Source of the DNA: CAYPEK01 sp964409645
GTDB taxonomy: Bacteria; UBP15; UBA6099
Reading direction: 5' to 3'
Assembly (NCBI GenBank): GCA_964409645.1
Contig: CAYPEK010000057.1
Location: 1 to 25,979 of the forward strand
Length of the DNA: 25,979 nucleotides
Shown: positions 13,395 to 22,700 of the stretch, piece after piece
Numbering within the stretch: the stretch's first letter is position 1
Layout: every line of letters begins with the position of its first letter
Notes under the pieces: model-generated
The model's input: the letters and a program-made list of their open reading frames with translations, nothing else
What the model was told of the DNA's origin: nothing
Databases searched by the model: none
Position numbers and translations under genes: made by a program

Positions 13395-16300
13395 TCAGTA
13401 CACTCTCATGTGCTTTTCGATCGACGCGCGCAGGTCGTCTTCAGAGAACGGTTTTGCCAGAAAATCATCTATACCGACTTCGTATGCTTTTATCCGGTCC
13501 GCGTTTTTCACGTCCGACGTTACCATTATTACGGGAATGCGCCGGGTGGCGGGCATCGCGCGCACCTTCTCGGTGAACTCGTAACCGTCCATCCGCGGCA
13601 TGTTTATGTCGGTCACAATCATATCGAACTTTCGCTCGGTCAGCCGGGTGAGCGCCTGCATTCCGGAGGAAGCAACCTCGACCGCGTAACCCATGCGCTC
13701 GAGCATCTCGCGCTGTGCGATGCGACCGGACAGCGAGTCGTCCACGAGCAGAATGTTTTTCCGGCTCGCGGCATCCTCGGCGGTTGCCTTCCGGTTGATC
13801 TGCCTCGAAATGTACGGCACCGAGGAGATGATCCCGGCCACATCGAGGATCAGCGCCATCGAGCCGTCTCCGAAGATCGTCGCCCCCGAGAGGTGCTTAA
13901 CGTCACCCAGAAACTCGCCGAGAGTCTTGATGACCACCTGCTGCTTCTCGATCACCTCATCCACCGCGATACCGGTCCTTTTTTCTCCGAGCCCCACAAC
14001 CACCACGGGAAACATGCTCTGCTGACTCTTATCGCCTCCGAGGCTGAACACGTCGCGCAGATGTATCAGCGGTATGATCGAATCGTGGAATTCGAACACC
14101 TCGCGCCCCTCGACACTCGACACCTGATAGTTTTTTATCTGCTCGGTCGATTCGATCGGATCCATCGGTATGACGAATTTCCGGTTCGCGCATTTCACTA
14201 TCATCGCCTGAATAATCGCGAGCGTCAGAGGCAGTTTCAGGCGCATCGTCGTGCCTTTGCCGACCTCCGAGCGCACTTCCACCATTCCCTTGAGTTTTGT
14301 TATGCTGTTTTTCACCACGTCCATCCCCACGCCGCGGCCTGAAAGGTCCGAGACCTCCCTAGCCGTGCTGAATCCGGGGATGAATATCAGATTCAGCGCC
14401 TCCCTATCGTCGAGTTGGGCCGCCTCCTCGGCGGAGATCAGCCTCTTCTCCACACACTTGCGGCGCAGCACTTCCGTGTCTATTCCCTTACCGTCGTCCT
14501 CGACCTCGATCACCACCGAATTGCCTTCGTGGTACGCCATGACCTTGATGACGCCGGCGTCGCGTTTTCCGTTCTTCATCCTAATGTCGGTCGTCTCGAT
14601 CCCGTGGTCCACCGCGTTGCGGATGATGTGCAGCATCGGGTCTTCGAGCTCCTCGATCAGCGTTTTGTCGAGTTCGGTGTCTTCACCTTCGATCAGGAAG
14701 TCTATCTTCTTCCCGAGTTTTTTCGCCATGTCGCGCACTCGGCGCGGGAATTTATTCAGAACGCCGGAGATCGGCAGCATCCGCAGCTTCATCGTTTCTT
14801 CCTGAAGCTCCTCGATCACCCGGCCGATGTTGAGACTGTCGTTCTGGAACTCCTGATACAGACTTTCGAACTCGCTCTTTATGTTGCCGAACCGTGTCAC
14901 CATCTCTTCGAGAAGGCGGTCTTTTTCAAGCTCCATATCGAACAACTGCATCACGCTCTCGCGTATCGCGCGCAGGTCTTTCAACTGGCCGAGGCCGGAT
15001 TCGAACTGCTGGTCTCCGATCGCGGCGGCCTCGGACTGAAATGCTCTGAACTGTTGCATGAAATCATCCGGCGTGAAATCCCGTTCCACGAAGCCGGCCG
15101 ACTTCTTGCCGTGTTTGAGCGCGTCAAACACATCTATGATCACATTCAGCCCCTGCTTCATCCGCTTGACTTCCTGCTCCATCTTGTTGTGGTTTATCAC
15201 CAGTTCGGCGATCAGATTGACCAGCACGTCGAGCTTGCCCGTGTCCACGCGCACCGTGGGGCCCGCGCCGGAGGTTGCCGCCGCTTGTTTCTGTTGTTTC
15301 TGTTGCTGCTGCGGGCGTTGTTCCGCAGGCGCCGCGGGTGTGGCCTCCTCCGCCGCGGCTGCTTCTCCGTCACCGTTTTTCGCCGCCGGCGCTTCTGTCC
15401 GCGACAGAGCCACCTCTCGGATTTCAACTTCCCGAACCTTGTTCAGGTACGCATATTTCTGCTCGAAATCGGCGAGTGGGAGCGACGTCGAGTAAAACAG
15501 CCGGAACTGAAAACCCGCTTCCTCCGTGACGATCATCGCGGCGAGAATCGTTCCTTCGTCGTTCATCGGCTTGAATATTTCCGATACGTTCGAGAGTTCC
15601 TGAATCTCGTCGTTCCCGTACTGCATCTTGATGTCGAATATGTTTTTCGCATCCACAAGCGCTTTCGAGATAAACTGTTTCTCGTGCGCCACGAAATAGC
15701 CGATAATGTTTTTGTCTATGTTAAGCCTTTCGAAAATCTCGCCGCCGAGGTCGGAAGCCACGAAATCCCGCTCGGCCGCGAGGCCTTCGATGTGTTTTTT
15801 CACCAATTTGAAAAACGGCTTCGGGTCCGGTCTCACCGCGATCCCGGTCTCCGACGTGAGAAACTCTATGATTCCTTTCACGTTCAGGATGCCTTTGAAC
15901 ACCGTGTCGAGCAGTTCCATGCTGTATGCCAGTTTCTCTTTGACAACAGCCTCCCGGAGCAGCATCAGATTCGAGAGAATCTCGTTCACTTCCGGTTCGC
16001 CCATGCACGTCATCGAGCGGCTCAGGTACGCCGCCGATTCGAAAAACTGGTCGAAGAATCTTTTTTCCTTTGCGTTATTATCCGCGAGAACGAAGCGCGA
16101 CTCCGCGTCGGCGATCACAGCCATGCAGCGGTCCAGCGATGCCGATATCTCTCTCCCGGCCACCTCGAATAAATTAGTGCGGCCTTTCGTCGTCGAGGCC
16201 GGTTTGCTCTCCGCCTTTTCCGCCGGCGGCGGGGGAGGCGGGGGAGGGGTAGGTTCTTTTTTCTCGGGGGCGGGCGCCGGAGCCGGTTCGGGCGCCGCAG

Positions 16301-16721
16301 GGGGCGCGGGTTTCTCCGGCTGTGGTGTCGGCGGCGGCTCCGGAGGAGTCGGTTTCGGCGCTGGCGGCGCCGCGCCGCCGTCATCGTACGTCCCGTTCTC
16401 TATCGCGAGAATCCGATCCTTAATCCGGTCCACCTTCTCGAATATTTCATCCATCAGCGACTTATCGACATCCGGGAACTTCTTTTTCAGCTTTTCCATC
16501 ACGTCTTCGATCGCGTGCGAGATTTCGCTGATGTCCATGAACTCGAGCATCGCCGAGGAGCCTTTTAGGGTATGCACGTTGCGCGAAACGCGTTTCATCA
16601 GTTCTTCGTCGGTGTTGCCTCCCTCGAGGTCAACGAGGTCCTGATCGAGTGTCGTGAGATACTCTTTGCATTCGTCGAGGAAGAGCTTTATTGTTTTCGC
16701 CGTTTTGAACGATTTAGCCAT
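13395..16721 (-). CDS. cheA: hybrid chemotaxis histidine kinase CheA with C-terminal receiver
   Basis: 1108 residues. Domains in order: HPt (about 1-110; phospho-accepting H50 in VHTLKGSS); a proline-rich linker (about 118-175) with eight consecutive prolines at 159-166; a helical region (about 185-330); a P2-like domain with the HEKQF...NIFDIKMQYG and VSEIF signature of FrzE/ChpA-type kinases (about 335-435); a Gln/Ala-rich linker; dimerisation helices with an insertion (about 488-640); a HATPase domain (N box HIIRNAVDHG 698-707, G1 DDGKGID, G2 GRGVGMD); a CheW-like P5 domain (about 830-970); and a receiver (about 988-1108; D1038, K1090). A CheA-REC fusion is typical of Wsp, Frz and Chp systems rather than flagellar chemotaxis; the receiver usually acts as a phosphate sink or output. 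CheR lies 6 bases upstream. The ATG at 16721 has a GAGGAAAG site. Confidence 0.94.
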   Translation of the reverse strand: MAKSFKTAKTIKLFLDECKEYLTTLDQDLVDLEGGNTDEELMKRVSRNVHTLKGSSAMLEFMDISEISHAIEDVMEKLKKKFPDVDKSLMDEIFEKVDRIKDRILAIENGTYDDGGAAPPAPKPTPPEPPPTPQPEKPAPPAAPEPAPAPAPEKKEPTPPPPPPPPAEKAESKPASTTKGRTNLFEVAGREISASLDRCMAVIADAESRFVLADNNAKEKRFFDQFFESAAYLSRSMTCMGEPEVNEILSNLMLLREAVVKEKLAYSMELLDTVFKGILNVKGIIEFLTSETGIAVRPDPKPFFKLVKKHIEGLAAERDFVASDLGGEIFERLNIDKNIIGYFVAHEKQFISKALVDAKNIFDIKMQYGNDEIQELSNVSEIFKPMNDEGTILAAMIVTEEAGFQFRLFYSTSLPLADFEQKYAYLNKVREVEIREVALSRTEAPAAKNGDGEAAAAEEATPAAPAEQRPQQQQKQQKQAAATSGAGPTVRVDTGKLDVLVNLIAELVINHNKMEQEVKRMKQGLNVIIDVFDALKHGKKSAGFVERDFTPDDFMQQFRAFQSEAAAIGDQQFESGLGQLKDLRAIRESVMQLFDMELEKDRLLEEMVTRFGNIKSEFESLYQEFQNDSLNIGRVIEELQEETMKLRMLPISGVLNKFPRRVRDMAKKLGKKIDFLIEGEDTELDKTLIEELEDPMLHIIRNAVDHGIETTDIRMKNGKRDAGVIKVMAYHEGNSVVIEVEDDGKGIDTEVLRRKCVEKRLISAEEAAQLDDREALNLIFIPGFSTAREVSDLSGRGVGMDVVKNSITKLKGMVEVRSEVGKGTTMRLKLPLTLAIIQAMIVKCANRKFVIPMDPIESTEQIKNYQVSSVEGREVFEFHDSIIPLIHLRDVFSLGGDKSQQSMFPVVVVGLGEKRTGIAVDEVIEKQQVVIKTLGEFLGDVKHLSGATIFGDGSMALILDVAGIISSVPYISRQINRKATAEDAASRKNILLVDDSLSGRIAQREMLERMGYAVEVASSGMQALTRLTERKFDMIVTDINMPRMDGYEFTEKVRAMPATRRIPVIMVTSDVKNADRIKAYEVGIDDFLAKPFSEDDLRASIEKHMRVY

Positions 16722-16727
16722 CTTTCC

Positions 16728-17555
16728 TCACCTCGGCATTTTCTGGAACGCTACGCAGTCCTTCAGCGTTATCATTTTAAATCCGTCCACAAGACCGCGG
16801 ATCATCTCCGTCGGCCCGAGGAACAGATATCCGTTCGGATTGAGCGATTCGTGGAACCGCCCGAGTATCTCTTTTTTTGATTCATCCTTGAAGTAGATCA
16901 GCACATTCCGGCAGAAAATTATGTCGAAGTCCTTTTCGTAGTACGCATCCGCGAGGTTCGCGTATTCGAACTCGACGAATTTCCTCAGCGCATTGCAGAC
17001 CGTGTACTGGCCGTTTCGCTCGATGAAGTATTTTGCAAGGTACTCCTTGGGAAGCCGCTCGATCGCTCGTTTGTTGTAGCAGCCCTCCATCGCTCGGTTA
17101 AGCACTTCCGTCGAGATGTCCGTCGAGTAAATTTCGATCTCCCAGATCGAATGAAAGGAGATCGCCTCGAGTACGCAGATCGCGAGCGTGTAGGGCTCCT
17201 CGCCGGTCGAGCAGCCCGCACTCCATATCCGCAGCTTGCGATTGTTTTCCTGAATTTTCTTCTCCGCGAGTTTCGGCAGAATTATGTCGCGGAAACTGTC
17301 CATCTGCGACTCCGCGCGCCAGAAGTACGTCTCGTTGGTAGTTATCATGTTGATGAGCTTCGAGAGCTCCGCTCGGTCGTCTTCGGATGAGATCGTCCTG
17401 AAGTATTTGTCCGGGTCCGCGATCCCGGATTCTTTCAGGCGCGTCATGACGCGGTTGCCGAGGATCGGCAGTTTTGAGTTGCCGAACCATAATCCGCAGG
17501 CGTTGTATATCAGGTCGCGGAATTTTATCAGTTGTTGTTCGGTCAGAGCCGCCAT
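16728..17555 (-). CDS. cheR: chemotaxis protein methyltransferase CheR
   Basis: A 275-residue SAM-dependent methyltransferase that methylates MCP glutamates. It has the all-helical N-terminal domain ending in MITTNETYFWR, then the Rossmann domain with the SAM-binding loop SAGCSTGEEPYTLA, and the catalytic-domain block FDIIFCRNVLIYF. There is no TPR extension, unlike WspC, so it is a minimal CheR. I chose the ATG at 17555, which overlaps the stop of the upstream receiver gene by one base (TGATG) and implies translational coupling; a GTG one codon earlier (17558) is also possible. It ends 6 bases before cheA. Confidence 0.94.
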   Translation of the reverse strand: MAALTEQQLIKFRDLIYNACGLWFGNSKLPILGNRVMTRLKESGIADPDKYFRTISSEDDRAELSKLINMITTNETYFWRAESQMDSFRDIILPKLAEKKIQENNRKLRIWSAGCSTGEEPYTLAICVLEAISFHSIWEIEIYSTDISTEVLNRAMEGCYNKRAIERLPKEYLAKYFIERNGQYTVCNALRKFVEFEYANLADAYYEKDFDIIFCRNVLIYFKDESKKEILGRFHESLNPNGYLFLGPTEMIRGLVDGFKMITLKDCVAFQKMPR

Positions 17556-17920
17556 CACAGGAATCTTCTTATTACTTCCTTGATCTTCGCATAGTTAAAA
17601 GGCTTCGTCAGATATTCGTCGGAGCCCGCCTTGAGGCCCCATATCCTGTCCGTCTCCGCGCTCTTCGCGGTGAGCATGACAATCGGTATCGATTTGTATG
17701 CCGGGTCCTTTTTAAGCAGCTTGCAGAGCTGGTAACCGTTCATGCGCGGCATGTCTATATCGAGGAGGATCAGGTCGATGTGTTGCTGTTTGACTACGTC
17801 GAGGGCCTCGAGGCCGTCGCCCGCCGTGAAGACCGTGAAGCCGTCGGAAAGCAACGCCTCCCGCACCGCGGCCACCACTACGGGGCTGTCATCGACGACT
17901 AGGATTGTCGAGCCCGTCAT
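17555..17920 (-). CDS. stand-alone response regulator receiver (CheY/PilH-like)
   Basis: A single 121-residue receiver domain. The acidic pocket is D10 D11, the phospho-acceptor is D54 (LLDIDMP), the switch threonine is in VMLTA, and the conserved lysine is K106 (YLTKPF). The stretch ETDRIWGLKAGSDEYLTKPF closely resembles PilH/PilG-type receivers of type IV pilus chemosensory systems more than flagellar CheY. It is probably phosphorylated by the CheA encoded two genes downstream and either acts on a motility machine or serves as a phosphate sink. Its start overlaps the stop of the diguanylate cyclase gene by 4 bases (ATGA), and its stop overlaps the cheR start. Confidence 0.92.
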   Translation of the reverse strand: MTGSTILVVDDSPVVVAAVREALLSDGFTVFTAGDGLEALDVVKQQHIDLILLDIDMPRMNGYQLCKLLKKDPAYKSIPIVMLTAKSAETDRIWGLKAGSDEYLTKPFNYAKIKEVIRRFL

Positions 17921-19407
17921 GAATCCGCTCTCCCTTCAGATGAGTACAATATCACCTTGTTCCGTCCTTCCCTTTTGGCCTGATACATCGCCTCGTCCGC
18001 CTTTGCTATCATGTCGAGCTGGGTCGAAATATCGTCGTCCGGATGGCCGGACACGCCGAAACTTGCCGTCGCCTTCAGCACGCCGCCCTCGTACGGGAAC
18101 TCCATCTCCTCGAACGAGTTGCGTATGCGCTCCGCCACGATCGCCGCGTTCTTTTTCGGCGTTTCTGGCAGTATCACGATAAACTCCTCGCCGCCGTATC
18201 TTGCAATCAGGTCGATGTCGCGCACGCTCCGCCTCATCACCGCCGCTATCCCTTTCAGTATCATGTCGCCCTTCTGGTGCCCGTGCTCGTCGTTCAGCAG
18301 CTTGAAGTGGTCGATGTCCGCCATAATCAGCGACAGCGACAGATTGAACCGCCGCGCGCGGCTGTATTCCTTCTCGAGCTGTTCCTGAAAGTAGCGGTGA
18401 TTGTAGAGGCCGGTCAGCCCGTCCGCTATCGCGAACCGTTTTATCTTCTCGTACATCCGCACGTTGTTTACAACAATCGCCGACTGACCGGTTACGAGCT
18501 GGCTTGTCGCGGATTCCTGCGGCGTGAACGGGCCTTTCCCGCTTCTCGCCATCATGAACATTCCGAACTTGTCCCCCTGCGATTCGAGCACTACCGCCTC
18601 GAGCCCGCGCAGTTTCATCTCTCCCGTTTCTTTCAGCATGTTCCGTTCCGGGTCGTGGAGTTCCACCACCGCGTTGTCGCGGGAGAGGTCTTTCGCCGAC
18701 GTTTTTCTCCGGAACTCGTCGAACATCCGTTCTTTTGCTTCCATGAAGAACTCTCGGTTGATCGGCTTGTAAACATACACGAACAGCTTCATTCGTTCCT
18801 CGTCCATAAGGAGGAACGTGCACAGGTCGAAGTCGATCACCGACGAGTAGAGGTTTGCCAGCGAGTGGCAGGTATTCTGCAGGTCCTGCTGCTTGTTTGC
18901 TATCTGGTGAATTTTATTCGTCAGAGTCATTTTGAAGAGCTGGATTTCCTGCAGCTCTCCGGCTTTGAATATAACGTCTTCGCTTTCGTCGTTGGGCAGG
19001 GCGGTTATCTTCAGCGCGTTTTTCGCCTGCTCTTTTTTCTTTTCGGACTCCTCGAGCGCGGCTTTCACCGTCTCGATCAGGTTGATCTCGTCGAACGGTT
19101 TCGTCAGATACGCGGTCGCGCCTGTTTCTATGCCCCAGTACTGATCCTGCTTCTGATCCCGCGCCGTCAGCATTATTATCGGCAGTTCCTTGAAGTTGGG
19201 ATCGTTGCGGAGCATTCTCAGCACCTGAAGGCCGCTGAGGTTGGGCATGTCGATGTCGAGGAATACGAGGTCGAACCGGTCGTTGTGGACCGTCTCCATC
19301 GCTTCCACGCCGTTTGAGGCTGTCGTCACGCTGTAACCGGCTGTTACGAGCACGTCCTCGAGGGATGCCCGTATCACCGGGCTGTCGTCAACTATCAATA
19401 TTTTCAT
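17917..19407 (-). CDS. response-regulator diguanylate cyclase (REC-GAF-GGDEF)
   Basis: 496 residues. The receiver occupies about 1-118 (D51 phospho-acceptor, K103), with the same YWGI..GATAYLTKPF pattern as the neighbouring receiver. A short coiled linker leads to a GAF-like domain (about 160-318, ending AIVVNNVRMYEKIKRFAIADGLTGLYNHRYF), then a GGDEF domain (about 325-490). The active-site motif is GGEEF (405-409), which is catalytically competent in known diguanylate cyclases. RDID (396-399), placed five residues before it, is a complete product-inhibition I-site. The protein should make c-di-GMP from two GTP when phosphorylated by the local CheA, as WspR does. The ATG overlaps the stop of the zinc-ribbon gene by 4 bases. 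Confidence 0.93.
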   Translation of the reverse strand: MKILIVDDSPVIRASLEDVLVTAGYSVTTASNGVEAMETVHNDRFDLVFLDIDMPNLSGLQVLRMLRNDPNFKELPIIMLTARDQKQDQYWGIETGATAYLTKPFDEINLIETVKAALEESEKKKEQAKNALKITALPNDESEDVIFKAGELQEIQLFKMTLTNKIHQIANKQQDLQNTCHSLANLYSSVIDFDLCTFLLMDEERMKLFVYVYKPINREFFMEAKERMFDEFRRKTSAKDLSRDNAVVELHDPERNMLKETGEMKLRGLEAVVLESQGDKFGMFMMARSGKGPFTPQESATSQLVTGQSAIVVNNVRMYEKIKRFAIADGLTGLYNHRYFQEQLEKEYSRARRFNLSLSLIMADIDHFKLLNDEHGHQKGDMILKGIAAVMRRSVRDIDLIARYGGEEFIVILPETPKKNAAIVAERIRNSFEEMEFPYEGGVLKATASFGVSGHPDDDISTQLDMIAKADEAMYQAKREGRNKVILYSSEGRADS

Positions 19408-19691
19408 TTGTTTTCAGCGCCGTTGCTTTTTTCTCCAGCCGTGGCGGTTTCCATCGGGCGCCGGCACGCCGGGCAGAAAAACTCATATTCTCTGACCTGT
19501 GCACCGCAGGCAGGGCAGGTTATATCCTTCGGCGGCGCATCCGGTTCGGCGCTCTTAACGGGATTTTTTCCGCCGTTGTTTTTTTCTTCAACCTGTTTCT
19601 TTTTTGCTCCTAATATCAGCCGGGCCGCCGCGTAGCCTATTATTCCCGCAACTCCGATCCCAATCCCAATTCCTATGTTTCTGTTTGCCAT
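19404..19691 (-). CDS. small membrane-anchored zinc-ribbon protein
   Basis: 95 residues that do not match a family I can name. The N-terminus is a glycine/isoleucine-rich membrane helix (IGIGIGIGVAGIIGYAAARLIL, split here as residues about 6-17 and 18-27), followed by a basic stretch (GAKKKQ) that suggests the rest is cytoplasmic. A polar linker leads to a zinc ribbon: C59-PA-C62, ten residues, C73-PA-C76. The tail is short and charged. It lies 31 bases after the TPR/Ig protein gene and overlaps the diguanylate cyclase start by 4 bases, so it is made with the chemosensory proteins. A role as a membrane adaptor or metal- or redox-sensing partner is only an inference. The site GGAAAAGAGG precedes the ATG. 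Confidence 0.75.
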   Translation of the reverse strand: MANRNIGIGIGIGVAGIIGYAAARLILGAKKKQVEEKNNGGKNPVKSAEPDAPPKDITCPACGAQVREYEFFCPACRRPMETATAGEKSNGAENK

Positions 19692-19722
19692 TTTGCCTCT
19701 TTTCCGTTTCCGCTACGGACGG

Positions 19723-22700
19723 TCAGTATTTGCAGTTCGGTCTCAGGAGTATCATTTTCGACTCCGCGCTCTCGTACTTCGGTTCCACACGCAGTATTTT
19801 CTCGTACTGGCGTATCGCGTTGCAGTACTGGTGTTTGCCTTCGTAAACTTCGCCGAGGTAGTAGAGCACGTCGATGTTGTTCGGATCGATCTGCAACGCC
19901 TTGTCGAGCACTCCCATCGCAAGGCTGTATTCTTTTCCGGATTCTCGGTCCATTCCTCTCTCTCCGGCTATTATCGCCCTGTTGATGTAAATTATCGCCA
20001 TGAACTGCAACGGCTCGATCTTCGTCGGGCTCATTTGGTTTGCTTTTTCAAAAGCGATAATCGCGTCGCCGAACAATTCTTTGTTGTAGTTATTAATTCC
20101 TCGCGTGTAATAGTATTGATAGACGACGTATTTATAGGATGAGAATCCGGCGAAAAGCAAAACAAAAACGCTCGCGATTATGCCGGTGTACATCAGTATT
20201 TTCGGTAGCATCGTGCTGATTTCCATCACCGGTTTTTTTCCGCGGGCTATGTTGAATTTCGGCGGTGCGTACGGGTCATCTGCTTCGAGAGATTTCAGAT
20301 ATGCGTCCACGTCTTCATCCGTTTCGTCAGCGCCTTCCGGGCTGTCGATCGGGGCTTCGGGCATCGGCGTCGGCGCGAACGATGTCTCCTGCACCGGCGC
20401 TTCGTACTTCGGCGGCGGCGGTGCGGGAGCCGCGGATGCCGGTTCCCCTTCCGTCTGAATCTCTACTTTCTTTATCGAAAACGGCGCTACGTTCGGGTTG
20501 TTCGCCGTGAACGACACGCTGTCTCCCGGTGTCGCCGACATCTGGTAAGTTGCTTTCACTTCTCCGTTTTTGTCCGTCTGCGTTGTTTCGCTGATCAGCG
20601 TCGGCGGCTGTGCCGCGTAGCGTTCCGTCATTATTTGCACGAACTCGCCCGGTACTACATTGCCGAACTTGTCCAGTGTCTTCGCGGCGATTTCGACTGT
20701 TCCGCCCGGCGCGGATTTAAGCGCACTCGCCGTCATTGTTATCGTCGATGGGCTTCCCGGCGCGACGTTGATCGTCACCCGTGTGCGCTCCTCCTGCACC
20801 GCCACCGTGACGTTGAAATGACCTGTGTGGCTCGACACCTGTATGGTTGCAAGCGCCTCTCCGGAAAGGTCGGGGTCCACCTCGTATGTTTTCTCGCCCT
20901 GCACGCCGGACGGCGTCATGAAAAACGAGTCCTGAGCCGGGCCCGGAATTTCTTCGATTATGAACAGCGCCGATACTCCGCCAGAAACCGGGCGTCCATC
21001 CGCACCTGTCAGTTTTACCTTCACGGGCACAACTTCACCCGCCTGACAAGTGATAATTTCTTCCTCGGTAGTGATTATTATCGCTGTCCCGTTGTCTTTC
21101 GGAGTGGCGAACACCGGCACATCGTCCGACGGGAGATCGAAGCTGTCCGCAGGCGCCGTATCCGCGAGAGGAGGCGCGTCGGCTGCGGGCGCATCTAACG
21201 GTGGTGCGTCGAAAGTCATCTCAGCGAGCGCCGGTTCCGCGTCCAAAGGCATCGAGAGGAGCGGTTCCTCAGAGGGTGGTGCGAATGAATCCGCGGCCGG
21301 TTCTTCCGGTAGCGGGAGCGAGTCGAGCGGCTCCGCCGCGAACGCCGGGGTTTCGGCCGAAAGCGGTGTTCCGAACGCATTTCCGCCACCTGCGTCGATT
21401 GTCAGGAGCGAGTCGAGTTGGTCGAGTGAGCTTCCGACTGCCGGTCCCTGCGTTGGCGGCGCGGGAGGCGCGGGTGCGGGCGTTGCGAATGTGGGCGTCG
21501 CCGGACCTCCTATGTCGAGATCGAGCGCTTCGAGTCCCGCCATGCCGCCGGGCATGAGTTCCGCGGAAGTTTCCGCGGGCGCTGCCGCGGGTATGTTCTT
21601 AGCGTCAGGTATTTCGGGCAGCCCCGAGAGGTCTCCCGACCCAAGGTCTATATCCAGAAGCGGTTCGGGCGCGAACGCCGGCGCCGGTGTTGAGGCGGCC
21701 GCTGGCGGCGCGGGAGTTGCCGTGGGTGTTGGGAAGTCCATATCGAGATCGAGGTCTGGTCCAGATGCCTGCGCTGAAAACGCTGATTGCTCGATGGCAA
21801 CTTGCCCCGTTTCGAAATTCGCTTCGATCATCGCTTCCGCCGCGATGCTGTCTGTCTGCACTCCGAACACGGCTCGCGCGCCGCTATCCGGCGGGGCGGT
21901 CACCTCCACGCTTACGCTTCCGTCGTCTCCCGTGATTTCCGAGTTCTGCGCCCCGATTTTCCAGTTGCCGCCGATCGCTTCCTTCGGCACAATTTTCACT
22001 TTCAGGCCCTCGATCGGGTTGTCGAACTCGTCCATCAGCCTGACTTTAAGCGGGAATTTCTCTCCCGGCGCGACAGTGCTTTTTTTCGGAATGAAAAGCA
22101 TCGAGCTTGCCGTTCCCGGGATTACCTTGAACTGCTTTTCGGCGGTGAAGTCTGTCTTTTTGTATTTCGCCTCCATCCGGCACATTATGTTGCCGAGAGT
22201 CGGCATCGTGAATTCGTGTTCGTAACTGCCCTGCGCGTTCGTTTTTTCACCGATGTTGTCGATTATTTCCCAGTCGTGCCGTTTCTTTCCGTACAACACG
22301 AAAGCGAGGTCGAGGTCCGGGATAGGGTTGTCGTGCTCGTCGTATGCCGTGAATGCGAATTTAACTTTCTGCCCCGTCGTGAAGTGCTTTTCCTTCGGCA
22401 GAATTTCCACGTGGTGGATTTCCGCCGGGTGCGTATTGTCATCGAAAATAACGGGCTGCGGAAGCCCCTCGGGCAGAATCTCCAGCCTGTTCAATCCCAC
22501 GCGTTTCGAGCGCCTGAAGTAAACTTTTGCCTCTCCGTCTCCATCCGTCGTGAGGGTTATCGTTTTCGGCCCTTTGCCGGATGTCATACTCCCTCTGTCT
22601 GGCCCGAGGTACGCGTCGTCGAGTTCACCCTTGTTTGCTATTTTGAACGTAACCTTGCCCTGCGCCAACGGTATTTCCTTCGGCCCCAGAACTTCGGCGA

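Noticed and set aside
13005..16172. Long plus-strand frames (445 and 585 codons) opposite cheA and cheW
   Set aside because: They are antisense to strongly supported genes, rich in His and Arg as expected from GC-rich antisense frames, and have no domains.
21050..22225. A 391-codon plus-strand Ser/Ala/Gly-rich frame opposite the TPR/Ig protein
   Set aside because: It mirrors the Pro/Ala-rich low-complexity part of the minus-strand gene and shows no start signal or domain.
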